Shown: positions 51,599-60,245, counted from the first letter of the stretch. The stretch: 64,000 bases of DNA from VRUE01 sp963704545 (GCA_963704545.1 OY969915.1:1488001-1552000); one strand, 5' to 3'. A program made the numbers and translations. The notes: generated by a model from the letters alone, not told the origin.

Positions 51599-51706
51599 CA
51601 GTGTGGACATAAACACGTGCTGAAACTTTAGCGCTACATGGCTGCGGCCGCAAATCTCGCGAGCGCTTACGAGCGGACTGGGGTCGCCGTGGTCGCCACC
51701 GCGCGT

Positions 51707-51712
51707 TAGGGT
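51707..51712 (+). promoter_or_regulatory. Candidate leaderless -10 box (hydroxy-acid dehydrogenase)
   Basis: TAGGGT ends 6 nt before the GTG at 51719. Confidence 0.5.
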
Positions 51713-51718
51713 CGCAGC

Positions 51719-52810
51719 GTGATCGATGACTTGATCAGCGTCGCCGACTTCGAGCGGGTGGCGGAGGAGAAGCTCGACCCCGGCGTCGCCGGGTACTTCT
51801 TCGGCGGTGCCTGCGACGAGGTCACGCTGGGGGAGAACGTCTCCGCCTGGGGGCACTGGCGCCTGCGACCGCGGATGCTGGCCGGTCACAGGGAATGGCG
51901 GGCCGGGTCGGAGTTGCTCGGCGCTCCCATCTCGATGCCGATCGGGGTCGCCCCGGTCGCCTACCAGCGGCTGGTCGACCCCGAGGGTGAGCTGGCGATG
52001 GCGAGGGCCGCTGCGGCCGCCGGCACGGTGATGTGCCTCTCGACCCTGGCCACGGCCCGGCCCAGCGAGGTCACGGCTGCGGCGCCCGGCGGCCGGCGCT
52101 GGTTCCAGCTCTACTGCTTCCGCGACGAGGCCGTGACCCGGGCGCTGATCGAGGAGGCGATCGATTCCGGCTTCGAGGTCATCGTCGTCACCGTGGACGC
52201 GCCCCGCGGTGGCCGGCGCGAGCGCGACCTTCGCACCGGCTTCAGGATCCCCGAGGGACTCGGCGTTCCCAGCGTCCAGGCGGCGCTCGGCTCTGAGCGG
52301 GCGGTGACGATTGAGGAGACCTTCGCTCTGATGGACCCGGCGTTGGGCTGGGCGGACCTGGAGAAGCTCGCGTCAGAGTGCAGCGTGCCCGTCCTGGTCA
52401 AGGGCCTGCTCACCGCCGAGGATGCGGCACTTGCCATCGAGCACGGCGCGGCCGGCGTCGTCGTTTCCAACCACGGTGGCCGCCAGCTCGACTGCGTCGC
52501 TGCGACCGCCGATGCGCTGCCCGAGGTCGTCGACGCGGTTGACGGCCGCGGCGCGGTCCTCGTCGACGGCGGCGTGCGGCGAGGGACGGATGTGGTCATC
52601 GCTCTCGCGCTCGGTGCCGACGCGGTGCTGGTCGGCCGGCCGGCCCTTTGGGGCCTGGCGGCCGGAGGCGAGGCGGGGGCGCTTCGGGTCCTGGAGCTGT
52701 TGCGCGCCGAGCTGGAGCTTGCGCTGGCCCTCTGCGGCTGCGATTCGCCGGCCGGCCTGAGTCGCGCCCACGTGCGGCGGGCACCGGCCGCGTCCGTATA
52801 TTCGGCCTAG
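51719..52810 (+). CDS. FMN-dependent alpha-hydroxy-acid dehydrogenase/oxidase
   Basis: A 363-residue TIM-barrel flavoenzyme of the lactate oxidase, glycolate oxidase and LldD family. PIGVAPVAYQRLVDPEGELAMARAAAAAGT is the FMN-binding region (shown in part), YCFRDEAV follows, and the catalytic base is His252 in SNHGGRQLD, then DGGVRRGTDV and GRPALWGLA. The 2-hydroxy acid used is not clear; lactate is likely. Downstream comes an APC permease 26 nt away, possibly in one transcript. Confidence 0.9.
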   Translation: MIDDLISVADFERVAEEKLDPGVAGYFFGGACDEVTLGENVSAWGHWRLRPRMLAGHREWRAGSELLGAPISMPIGVAPVAYQRLVDPEGELAMARAAAAAGTVMCLSTLATARPSEVTAAAPGGRRWFQLYCFRDEAVTRALIEEAIDSGFEVIVVTVDAPRGGRRERDLRTGFRIPEGLGVPSVQAALGSERAVTIEETFALMDPALGWADLEKLASECSVPVLVKGLLTAEDAALAIEHGAAGVVVSNHGGRQLDCVAATADALPEVVDAVDGRGAVLVDGGVRRGTDVVIALALGADAVLVGRPALWGLAAGGEAGALRVLELLRAELELALALCGCDSPAGLSRAHVRRAPAASVYSA

Positions 52811-52836
52811 ATGACGGCCACCCGCCCAGGAATTAG

Positions 52837-54771
52837 ATGGCGCAGCGGATCCCACGCGACGAATCGCTGAGTCGCGTACACGGCGTCGGCGGCCTCTTTG
52901 CCGCCGCCTACGGCAATGTCGGCTCGAGCATCTACTACGCGCTCGGCGTCACCGCGGCCTTTGCCCTCGGCCTGACTCCGGTCGCCTTCGTCATCTCCGG
53001 CCTGATCTTCGCCGCTACCGCGGCCACCTACGCCGAGGCGACCGTGATGTACCCGGAGGCCGGCGGTTCCTCCAGCTTCGCCCGTCACGCCTTCAACGAG
53101 CTGGTCAGCTTCATCGCGGCCTGGGGCCAGATGCTCAACTACGTGATCACGGTCGCGATCTCGGCCTACTTCGTCCCCCACTACCTGGCGGTCTTCTGGG
53201 AGCCCCTCGGCGAGGCGCCGGGCGACATCATCGGGGGCGCGGTGCTGATCGCGGCGCTGGCGCTGCTCAACATCCGTGGCTCCCAGGAGTCGGCGAAGCT
53301 CAACCTGATCCTGGCGGTGGCCGACCTCGCCACCCAGGTGGTGCTGGTCGGGATCGGCCTATTCCTCGTCCTCAGTCCCGAGGTCCTGGTCGACAACATC
53401 CAGCTCGGCGTCGCGCCGACCTGGAGCGATTTCGCCCTCGGGATCGCGGTCGGGATGATCGCCTACACCGGGATCGAGACGATCTCCAACATGGCCGAGG
53501 AGGCGAAGGACGCGGCGCGGACGATCCCCCGCAGCGTCGGACTCACCGTCGTCGCCGTGCTCGGGCTGTACCTGCTGATCCCCGTCGTCGCGCTCTCGGC
53601 GATGCCGGTCACCCAGGACGCCGCAGGGCAGTACACGACCGCCCTCGGCACCCAGTTCGCCAACGACCCGATCCTCGGCATCGTCGAGAACCTCGGCCTC
53701 AGCCACGGCCCCACCGAAGCGATGCGCTTCTACGTCGGCGTGCTCGCCGCGGTGATCCTCCTGATCGCGACCAACGCGGGCCTGATCGGGGTCTCCCGCC
53801 TCACCTACTCGATGGGCCAGCACCGACAGCTGCCCGAACGGCTGCGCCAGGTCCATCCCCGCTACCGGACGCCCTACATAGCGATCCTCGTCTTCTCCGC
53901 GATCGCCATGATCACTCTGATCCCCGGGCAGACCGACTTCCTGGCGACGATGTACTCGTTCGGCGCGATGCTGTCCTTCACGATCGCGCACGTCTCGGTG
54001 ATCCAGCTGCGCCGGCGCTACTCCGAGGACGAACGCCCCTGGAAGCCGCCGCTCAACTTCCGCGCCTTCGGTACCGAGGTGCCGCTGACCGCCGTCCTCG
54101 GGGGCCTCGGCACCTTCGCGGCCTGGATCGTCGTGATGGCGCTCAACCCGCGCACGCTCGCGGTGGGGCTCGGCTGGATGGCCTTCGGGCTCGTCGTCTA
54201 CGTGCTCTACCGCCGCAACCAGCGACTGCCGCTCACGGAGACGGTGAAGGTGCTGCTGCCCGAGCCGCTCGGGGTCGAGGAGATCGAGTACCGCAGCATC
54301 CTGGTCGCCTTCGAGGACGGGGAGCCGTTCTCGGAGGAGATGGTCGCCACCGCGGTGAAGCTGGCGTCCAAGCGCCGCCGGGGCATCCACATCCACTCGA
54401 TGCTGACCGTCCCCACCAACCTGCCGCTGGACGCCGCGCTGCCGGTGCAGGAATCCGAGGCCCAGAGCAAGATCGAGCAGGCGAAGCTGATCGGCGGCCA
54501 GCGCGTGACCGGGCACGTCGAGCGTGTCCGTCCCGGCCAGGCCGGCTACGCGATCGCCGACGAGGCGGAGCTGATCGCCGCTGCCGCGGTGGTCGTCGGC
54601 CTGCGCTACCGCAACGGACGCCCGCTCTACGACAAGACGCTGCAGGTCGTGCTCGGCCAGCGCCCCTGCCGCGTCATCGTCGTCTCCGACCCGGCCGTAG
54701 AATCGCAGGCGTGGGCTCGCCCGAACGGATCTACCGCGGCTCCGTCCGCGCCATCTCCCTCGTCTTCCTAG
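52837..54771 (+). CDS. APC-superfamily permease with C-terminal stress-protein-like domain (1)
   Basis: A 644-residue transporter. About twelve helices fill residues 15-460, starting GLFAAAYGNVGSSIYYALGV, a helix 1 with the unwound GxxG-type break of APC carriers. EAGGSSSFARHAFNEL and GMIAYTGIETISNMAEEAKDAARTIPRSV are typical of the superfamily. The last 170 residues form a soluble domain (YRSILVAFEDGEPFSEEMVATAVKLASKRRRGIHIHSML, in part) resembling a universal stress protein. Annotation as an amino acid permease is usual, but the fused domain and adjacent TrkA genes allow potassium transport of the KimA type. The end overlaps the next gene by 61 nt. Confidence 0.82.
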   Translation: MAQRIPRDESLSRVHGVGGLFAAAYGNVGSSIYYALGVTAAFALGLTPVAFVISGLIFAATAATYAEATVMYPEAGGSSSFARHAFNELVSFIAAWGQMLNYVITVAISAYFVPHYLAVFWEPLGEAPGDIIGGAVLIAALALLNIRGSQESAKLNLILAVADLATQVVLVGIGLFLVLSPEVLVDNIQLGVAPTWSDFALGIAVGMIAYTGIETISNMAEEAKDAARTIPRSVGLTVVAVLGLYLLIPVVALSAMPVTQDAAGQYTTALGTQFANDPILGIVENLGLSHGPTEAMRFYVGVLAAVILLIATNAGLIGVSRLTYSMGQHRQLPERLRQVHPRYRTPYIAILVFSAIAMITLIPGQTDFLATMYSFGAMLSFTIAHVSVIQLRRRYSEDERPWKPPLNFRAFGTEVPLTAVLGGLGTFAAWIVVMALNPRTLAVGLGWMAFGLVVYVLYRRNQRLPLTETVKVLLPEPLGVEEIEYRSILVAFEDGEPFSEEMVATAVKLASKRRRGIHIHSMLTVPTNLPLDAALPVQESEAQSKIEQAKLIGGQRVTGHVERVRPGQAGYAIADEAELIAAAAVVVGLRYRNGRPLYDKTLQVVLGQRPCRVIVVSDPAVESQAWARPNGSTAAPSAPSPSSS

Positions 54772-54896
54772 CGCTGGGCCTGGCGATCCTCGCCAGCACG
54801 TTCGCCAACGGCGGCGGTCCCCTCTCGGTCGGGACGCTGCTCGGCGTCGCCTTCCTCCTGCTCGGATCCGTGCGCCTCTGGATCGCGTTGCGTTGA
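54711..54896 (+). CDS. Small two-helix membrane protein between the permeases
   Basis: Not recognised. It has 61 residues with two hydrophobic segments (about 14-31 and 38-58) and a basic N-terminus (ERIYRGSVRA). The GTG start lies within the 3' end of permease 1, and the stop overlaps permease 2 by 4 nt. Tight packing between two related transporters suggests a small accessory subunit, which is inference. Against this, the overlapping frame of permease 1 ends in a low-complexity Ser/Ala/Pro tail, so one of the two could have drifted. Confidence 0.6.
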   Translation: MGSPERIYRGSVRAISLVFLALGLAILASTFANGGGPLSVGTLLGVAFLLLGSVRLWIALR

Positions 54897-56887
54897 CCGA
54901 GCCCGAGCAACCCCGGAAACCGCCGCTGCCGCCCCTCCTGCAGCGCGGCCTTGGCGTGCCCGGCCTCTTCGTCGCCGTCTACTCGGCGGTCGGCGCCTCG
55001 ATCTACTTCGCGCTCGGGGTCGTCGCCGAGCGCGGCCTCGGCCTCACCCCGCTGATCTTCCTCGCCGCGGGCCTCCTCTTCGTCCTCACCACGCTCAGCT
55101 ACGCGGAGGGGGCGGGGATGCTGCGCGAGCGTGGCGGCTCCTCCAGCTTCGCCCGCCACGCCTTCAACGAGCTGATCGCCTTCATAGCCGGCTGGGCGAT
55201 CCTGATCGACTACCTGATCGTCGCCGCCCTGGCCGCGATCTCGGTCCCCCACTACCTCGCGCCGGTCTCCGCCGGCCTCGCCTCTTCCGGCTGGGAGGTG
55301 GGGGTCGCCGCCCTGGTCATCGTCGCTGCCTGCCTGCTCAACGTCTTCAACGTGACCGGGCGTGGCCGCGAGCGCCAGCTGGCCGTGCTCGCGCTCGCCG
55401 ACATCGTCCTCCAGCTGGCGGTGGTCGCGGTCGGCGTCCTCGTCGTCTTCCACCCCGACCGGCTCACCGCCGAGCTCGATCTCTTCACCGACCCGAACGT
55501 CACCGACATCGTCTACGCGGCGGTGATCGCGATGCTCGCCTACGCCGGGATCGAGGCTGCAGCCGACCTCTCGCCGGACATCGACGCCAAGCCGCGTGAG
55601 TTGAAGCGGATTGTCTCGATCGGCGCGATCGCCGTCCCGCTCGGCTACGCGGCGATGGCGACGATCGCGCTGATGGCGGTTCCCGTGATCGCCGGTCCGA
55701 GCGGCCCCGAGACGGCGCTCGGCAGCGAGTTCGTCGAGGCGCCGATCCTCGGTGTCGTCTCCGCCTACGAACCCGCCTGGGTCGCCGACGGGATGCGCTG
55801 GGCCGTCGCGATCGTCGCCGCACCGGTGCTCTTCTGGGCGACGACGACCTCGCTTCTGGGCGTGTCCCGCCACATCTACACGCTGGCGATCAACCGGCAG
55901 ATCCCCAGCTGGCTGGGCAAGCTGAACCGCCGACACGCGACCCCGCACGTGGCGATCGCGATCTCGGGGCTGATCGCGATCGGCCTCGTCGTGCCCGCCG
56001 ACGTGCGGATGCTTGCCGGCCTCTACGCCTTCGGTGCCACCCTGGCGATCACGATCGCGCACCTCTCGGTGGTTCGGCTGCGCGTCACCCAGCCGGACCT
56101 GCCGCGACCCTTCCGCGTTCGCTGGAACGTCTCCTGGCGGGGGGCGCAGCTGCCGGTCCCGGCGATGGCGGCGGCCCTGGTCAGCGGCCTCGCGTTCCTC
56201 AGCGTGCTCGGGTACCACGACACGGCGCGTTGGGTCGGCGGCGGCTGGATGCTGTTCGGGCTGGCGTTCTACGTCGTCTACCGCAAGGTCGTCGAGGGGA
56301 CGAGCCTGACCAAGCGCGTCTCGGTGAGCGAGAAGGCGCTGACCAAGCAGGTGCCGGAGGTCGCCTACAGCAACATCCTCGTGCCCATCTTCGGCACCAA
56401 GCTCGACGACGACATCGTCGCCACGGCCGGCCGCCTAGCGGCGGCTGAGCAGGAGCAAGCCGCCGCTGACGCCGACCCCACCCGTCTCGACTTGATTTAC
56501 GTGATCGAGGTGCCGCTGGCCGAGGCTCTCGACGCCGAGCTGGATTCGGAGACCGAGAGGGAGGCGGCCCGCGCCCTTCGCCGCGCCAGCGACGTGGGCG
56601 AGGAGTACGCCGACGTGCGGGTGACGGCGGAAGCGGTGCGCGCCCGCGACGTCGGGACCGGGATCGTCGACGCGGCGCGGCACAGCGGAGCCGAGGCGAT
56701 CGTGATGGGGGCCGAGCCTCCCACCAGGATCAAGGGAGGTGCGACGCTGGGCGGCATCGGCGCCGCGAAGCCGGCCGAGATCGGCGCCGCCACCGAGTAC
56801 GTGCTGAAGAAGGCTCCGTGCCGGGTATTGCTCACCGCGCCCCCGGAAGCGCCCGAGCCGGTGACCGAGCCGGCGGCTGCTGACTAG
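54893..56887 (+). CDS. APC-superfamily permease with C-terminal stress-protein-like domain (2)
   Basis: A 664-residue paralogue of permease 1: VPGLFVAVYSAVGASIYFALGVVAERGLGL, RGGSSSFARHAFNELIAF and AMLAYAGIEAAADLSPDIDAKPRELKR align with it (in segments). The C-terminal domain (YSNILVPIFGTKLDDDIVATAGRLAA...GTGIVDAARHSGAEAIVMGAE) has the ATP-binding-type pattern of universal stress proteins more clearly than in permease 1. The TTG at 54893 overlaps the small membrane protein gene. Two RCK subunit genes follow immediately, so a nucleotide-gated ion carrier is a reasonable alternative to an amino acid permease. Confidence 0.82.
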   Translation: MTEPEQPRKPPLPPLLQRGLGVPGLFVAVYSAVGASIYFALGVVAERGLGLTPLIFLAAGLLFVLTTLSYAEGAGMLRERGGSSSFARHAFNELIAFIAGWAILIDYLIVAALAAISVPHYLAPVSAGLASSGWEVGVAALVIVAACLLNVFNVTGRGRERQLAVLALADIVLQLAVVAVGVLVVFHPDRLTAELDLFTDPNVTDIVYAAVIAMLAYAGIEAAADLSPDIDAKPRELKRIVSIGAIAVPLGYAAMATIALMAVPVIAGPSGPETALGSEFVEAPILGVVSAYEPAWVADGMRWAVAIVAAPVLFWATTTSLLGVSRHIYTLAINRQIPSWLGKLNRRHATPHVAIAISGLIAIGLVVPADVRMLAGLYAFGATLAITIAHLSVVRLRVTQPDLPRPFRVRWNVSWRGAQLPVPAMAAALVSGLAFLSVLGYHDTARWVGGGWMLFGLAFYVVYRKVVEGTSLTKRVSVSEKALTKQVPEVAYSNILVPIFGTKLDDDIVATAGRLAAAEQEQAAADADPTRLDLIYVIEVPLAEALDAELDSETEREAARALRRASDVGEEYADVRVTAEAVRARDVGTGIVDAARHSGAEAIVMGAEPPTRIKGGATLGGIGAAKPAEIGAATEYVLKKAPCRVLLTAPPEAPEPVTEPAAAD

Positions 56888-56890
56888 ACT
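56885..56890 (+). promoter_or_regulatory. Candidate leaderless -10 box overlapping the permease 2 stop
   Basis: TAGACT uses the stop codon TAG of permease 2 and ends 6 nt before the first trkA-like ATG. Confidence 0.45.
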
Positions 56891-56896
56891 CACGGC

Positions 56897-57373
56897 ATGT
56901 TCATTCTCATCGTGGGATGCGGCCGCGTCGGGTCGTCAGTGGCGCGGGCGATGCTGAGTCAGGGGCACGAAGTGTCGTGCCTCGACGAGGACCCCGAGTC
57001 CCACGCCCGACTCGAGGTCGGGCTCGACAGGGGCTGGGAGGATCTCGGCGGGCAGTTCACCGTCGGCGCGGGCCTCGAGACGGATGCGCTCGTCGCCGCC
57101 GGGATCGAGAGGGCTGACGCCTTCATCGCCTCGACCGATGGCGACAACACCAACATCGTGATCGCCCAGATCGCCCAGCGCCGCTACGAGGTCCCGAACG
57201 TGATCGCGCGCATCCTCGACCCCCTGCGGGCCGAATGGTACGAGCGCCAGGGCATGCACACGATCTGTCCCACGCGGGTCGCGATCGACATGCTCGAGAC
57301 CGCCGTGCTCGAGGGCCCGTCCCGAAACGGCGGCTCTGCCGGCAGCCCGGCCGAGACCGGGCAGGGGGACTGA
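56897..57373 (+). CDS. TrkA-N (RCK_N) domain protein
   Basis: A 158-residue protein with one RCK_N Rossmann domain: FILIVGCGRVGSSVARAMLSQGHEVSCLDEDPE contains the GxGxxG nucleotide site and the acidic end of strand 2. GLETDALVAAGIERADAFIASTDGDNTNIVIAQIAQ follows (in segments). No RCK_C domain is present. Such proteins gate potassium transporters in response to NAD(H), ATP/ADP or c-di-AMP. Its partner is probably the full-length RCK protein encoded 4 nt downstream. Confidence 0.88.
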   Translation: MFILIVGCGRVGSSVARAMLSQGHEVSCLDEDPESHARLEVGLDRGWEDLGGQFTVGAGLETDALVAAGIERADAFIASTDGDNTNIVIAQIAQRRYEVPNVIARILDPLRAEWYERQGMHTICPTRVAIDMLETAVLEGPSRNGGSAGSPAETGQGD

Positions 57374-57377
57374 GAGC

Positions 57378-58061
57378 GTGTACATCATCGTCGTCGGCGC
57401 GGGGAAGGTCGGTTGGAACCTGGCTCGCGAGCTGCTCGAAAAGAACCACGAGGTGACGCTGATCGAGAGCAACCGCCGTCGCTACCTCACGGTCGAGCAG
57501 GAGCTGGAGCACAACGTCTCCTACGGCGACGCCTCCGAGCTCTGGGTGCTGGAGCGTGCCGGCATCCAGCGGGCCGACATGGTGATCGCGGTGACCGGCG
57601 ACGACGAGGACAACATGCTGATCTGCCAGGTCGCCCGCGACAAGTACGAGGTCGAGCGGATCATCGCCCGGGTCAACAACCCGCGCAACAAGCCCCACTT
57701 CGACCTGCTCGGGGTCAAGCCCTCGGTCTCTGCCACCGATCTGATTCTGCGCCTGCTCGAGCACGAGGTTCCCGAGTACGGCCTCGTCCACCTGCTTGAC
57801 CTGCAGGAGGAGCAGCTGGAGATCATCGAGATGCTGCTGGGCAAGGACTCGGGCGTGACGGGGCGGCGCGTCGGCGACCTGGAGATGCCCGAAGGGAGCC
57901 TGCTGATCTCGGTGCTGCGCAGCGGCAAGGGCTTCGTGCCGGTTGCCGACACGGTGCTCGAAGCCGGCGACGAGGTCCTCGCGGTGCTCGATCCGGGGCA
58001 CGAGGAGCAGCTGAAGGAACTCTTCGGGCCGGGTGGCAACGGCTCCGGCGCCGATGGCTGA
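57378..58061 (+). CDS. TrkA family potassium regulatory subunit (RCK_N + RCK_C)
   Basis: A 227-residue protein. The RCK_N domain (IIVVGAGKVGWNLARELLEKNHEVTLIESN) is followed by an RCK_C domain (about residues 135-220, DSGVTGRRVGDLEMPEGSLLISVLRSGKGFVPVADTVLEAGDEVL in segments). No Trk or Ktr channel subunit is encoded nearby, so the membrane partner may be one or both of the APC permeases. The GTG start is 4 nt after the previous gene. It overlaps the flavoprotein gene by 8 nt. Confidence 0.9.
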   Translation: MYIIVVGAGKVGWNLARELLEKNHEVTLIESNRRRYLTVEQELEHNVSYGDASELWVLERAGIQRADMVIAVTGDDEDNMLICQVARDKYEVERIIARVNNPRNKPHFDLLGVKPSVSATDLILRLLEHEVPEYGLVHLLDLQEEQLEIIEMLLGKDSGVTGRRVGDLEMPEGSLLISVLRSGKGFVPVADTVLEAGDEVLAVLDPGHEEQLKELFGPGGNGSGADG

Positions 58062-59283
58062 CCGGATCGACTTCCTGCTCGTCGGGGGCGGGATGGCCTC
58101 CGCACACTGCGCGGCGGAGCTGCGAAAGCGCGGGGCGGAGGGGTCGATCCTGCTTGCCGGCCGCGAGCCCGAGCCGCCCTACGAACGGCCGCCGCTGTCC
58201 AAGGAGTACCTGCGCGGGGAGGCCGAGCGGGCCGATGCCTACGTCAACCCGCCCTCCTGGTACGAGGAGAACGGGGTCGAGCTGCGCTCCGGCGTCAACG
58301 TGATGTCGCTCGACCCGGCGGCGCGCACCGCGAAGCTGCAGGGGGGAGAGGAGGTCGCCTTCGGCAAGGCGCTGATCGCCACCGGGGCGATGGTCAACAT
58401 CCTCCGCGTCGAGGGCGCCGAGAACGAGGGCATCCACTACCTGCGCGCCTACGGCAACTCCGATGCGATCCGGGCTGACGCCGAGGCGGCCGAGCACGTC
58501 GTCCTCGTCGGCGGCAGCTACATCGGCGCCGAGGTCGCCGCCTCGCTGACCGCGCGGGGGACGAAGTGCACGATCGTGATGATGGAGGAGACAGTCTTGT
58601 CCCGCAGCTTCGGCGAGGAGGCCGGCCGCTGGTTCCAGGGACAGCTCGAAGCCCGTGGCGTGACCGTCCACGGCGGCGAGGAGCTCGAGGCCTACGAGGG
58701 CGACGGCCGGGTCGGGGCCGTTCTGACCAAGAGCGGCCTCGCGGTCGAGTGCGACGCCGTGGTCGTCGGCGCCGGTGTGCGCCCCGACGCGATGCTGGCC
58801 CAGCGCGCGGGGCTGGAGGTCGGCGACGGGATTCTCTGCGACTCGAAGCTGCAGACGTCGGCCGAGGGCATCTACGCGGCCGGCGACTGCTGCTCGTACG
58901 AGAGCGTCGTACACGGCCGGCGGCTGCGGGTCGAGCACTGGGACGTGGCGATGCAGCAGGGGATGCATGCGGCCGGGAACATGCTCGGCGCAGAGGCGGA
59001 CTACGAGGTCGTCCCCTACTTCTTCAGCGATCTCGCCGACTGGGCGAGCCTCGAGTACGTCGGGCCGGCCTCCGAGTGGGACGAGGAGATCTGGCGCGGC
59101 GATCGCGACGCCGGCGAGTTCTCGGTCTGGTACCTGAAGGACGGCCGCGTGGCCGGCGCCCTCAGCGTCGAGCGCCCCGAAGACCTCGCCGAGGCCCGCC
59201 GTCTGCTCGCCGCCGGCACCGACGTCTCGTCGGCGCGGGACACGATCGCCGACGCCAACTCGGACCTCTCGTCGATATCCTGA
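58054..59283 (+). CDS. Ferredoxin/rubredoxin-reductase-like FAD oxidoreductase
   Basis: A 409-residue flavoprotein of the pyridine nucleotide-disulfide reductase superfamily. The FAD motif is FLLVGGGMASAHCAAELRKRG, PPYERPPLSKEYLRG is characteristic of ferredoxin reductases and AIF, and the NAD(P) motif is VVLVGGSYIGAEVAASLTARG. The second FAD motif is GIYAAGDCC. A reductase C-terminal domain closes the protein. The electron acceptor is unknown. The ATG at 58054 overlaps the TrkA stop, linking redox and potassium genes in one transcript. Confidence 0.87.
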   Translation: MADRIDFLLVGGGMASAHCAAELRKRGAEGSILLAGREPEPPYERPPLSKEYLRGEAERADAYVNPPSWYEENGVELRSGVNVMSLDPAARTAKLQGGEEVAFGKALIATGAMVNILRVEGAENEGIHYLRAYGNSDAIRADAEAAEHVVLVGGSYIGAEVAASLTARGTKCTIVMMEETVLSRSFGEEAGRWFQGQLEARGVTVHGGEELEAYEGDGRVGAVLTKSGLAVECDAVVVGAGVRPDAMLAQRAGLEVGDGILCDSKLQTSAEGIYAAGDCCSYESVVHGRRLRVEHWDVAMQQGMHAAGNMLGAEADYEVVPYFFSDLADWASLEYVGPASEWDEEIWRGDRDAGEFSVWYLKDGRVAGALSVERPEDLAEARRLLAAGTDVSSARDTIADANSDLSSIS

Positions 59284-59294
59284 TGCTGTCTCGT

Positions 59295-59366
59295 TGCGCC
59301 CTGGTGTAATTGGCAACACGCCAGTCTCTGGAACTGGAATTTGGGGTTCGAGTCCCTGGGGCGCAG
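59295..59366 (+). tRNA. tRNA-Gln (anticodon CUG)
   Basis: The 72-nt cloverleaf is complete. The acceptor stem is TGCGCCC with GGGCGCA and the D arm is GTG/CAC. The anticodon stem is CCAGT/ACTGG around CTCTGGA (anticodon CTG), and the T arm contains TTCGAGT. The 3' CCA is not encoded. The terminal U-A pair and G discriminator fit glutamine tRNAs. The gene lies 11 nt after the flavoprotein stop, so it may be co-transcribed. Confidence 0.93.
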
Positions 59367-59380
59367 CTAGGTTGGATCGT

Positions 59381-59450
59381 GCGGGCCTTCGGGGGACCCT
59401 TCTCAGGCCGCTTCGCGGGAGTTCCTGAGAAGGGTCCCCCGAAGGCCCGC
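59381..59450. repeat. Long palindrome family II, copy 3
   Basis: Perfect 27-bp arms (59381-59407, 59424-59450) around a 16-nt centre with the hairpin CCGC-TTC-GCGG. The orientation is opposite to copy 4. It begins 15 nt after the tRNA. Confidence 0.85.
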
Positions 59451-59506
59451 TGCGCTCGGGGCCAAAAGCTTGGATAAGCCCGGCCGGGGGCGTCTAATCG
59501 CTCTGC

Positions 59507-59512
59507 TACCTT
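59507..59512 (+). promoter_or_regulatory. Candidate leaderless -10 box (lipoprotein gene)
   Basis: TACCTT ends 9 nt before the ATG at 59522. Confidence 0.35.
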
Positions 59513-59521
59513 CGCCCTCGC

Positions 59522-60226
59522 ATGAGACTCCGTCGCGCCTCGCTTTTCTCCCTGCCTGTTGTCGTTGCTCTTCTCGCCGGTTGCGGTGGGGGGGACGATT
59601 CGACCGAATCGACGCCCGTGGCCACCATCCCTACGACGACGGCTGTGACGCAGGCCGAGTTGCTCGAACGTGGCGACGCGATCTGCGCCGAGGTCAACGC
59701 GGCCGTCGGCACCGTCGGGGCAAACGCCGAAGCCGGCAACCCGGCCGCACAGGCAGCCAGTCTCTACGCCGGTATGGCCGACAGCCTGCAGGGCATCGGG
59801 GCGCCGCAGGAAACCACCGGCTACCCGGAATTCATCGCCGCCGCCGAAGCGCTCTCCACCGCTGAGGACGAAGTCAGCCTCGCTGCCGAGCGAGGTGACA
59901 CGGCGGCTCTCGAAATGGCTGAATCGAACGCGTCCTCGGCGCTCGCCAGTTTCCAGTCGGCCGCCGAGGAATACGGCTTCGAAGAGTGCAGCGAAGGCCC
60001 CAGCGCACCGGTCAGCGCGGGCACTGCACCCGAAGCAGGCGAAACCGGGTCGACCGAAGTGCCGGCGGAACCGGAAGCCGAAGCGACGGAACCGGAAGCC
60101 GAAGCAGCACCCGAACCCGCCCCCGAAACCGGTGGAGCTGGCGGCACGGCCGAAGGCGGCGGTACGACGGGAGCCCCCGAAGGCGGCGGCACTACCGGCG
60201 GCGGCTCCGGCGGCATCGGCCCTTAG
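59522..60226 (+). CDS. Lipoprotein with low-complexity tail
   Basis: Not recognised. The 234-residue product starts with a lipoprotein signal (LPVVVALLAGCGGG, Cys at residue 21). A helical domain of about 110 residues follows (LLERGDAICAEVNAAVGTVGANA...YPEFIAAAEALSTAEDEVSLAAERGD), with Cys pairs at CAEV and ECSEG. The last 80 residues are Pro/Glu/Ala then Gly/Thr repeats (EPEAEATEPEAEA, EGGGTTG), probably a cell-wall-spanning disordered tail. It is bracketed by family II copies 3 and 4. Confidence 0.75.
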   Translation: MRLRRASLFSLPVVVALLAGCGGGDDSTESTPVATIPTTTAVTQAELLERGDAICAEVNAAVGTVGANAEAGNPAAQAASLYAGMADSLQGIGAPQETTGYPEFIAAAEALSTAEDEVSLAAERGDTAALEMAESNASSALASFQSAAEEYGFEECSEGPSAPVSAGTAPEAGETGSTEVPAEPEAEATEPEAEAAPEPAPETGGAGGTAEGGGTTGAPEGGGTTGGGSGGIGP

Positions 60227-60245
60227 CGGGGATCGACTCCCACAA

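Larger units (their letters stand above)
51331..51718. other. Intergenic region between IS and dehydrogenase gene
   Basis: About 390 nt without a convincing gene. In order it holds unique sequence with a small CCGAAG...CTTCGG hairpin, family I palindrome copy 6, a terminator-like hairpin directed to the minus strand, and the candidate promoter of the hydroxy-acid dehydrogenase gene. Short minus-strand ORFs here are Arg/Ser-rich and unsupported. Confidence 0.6.

Noticed and set aside
52800..52840. c-di-AMP riboswitch before the permease operon
   Set aside because: Only 26 nt separate the permease from the preceding gene, too short for such a riboswitch.
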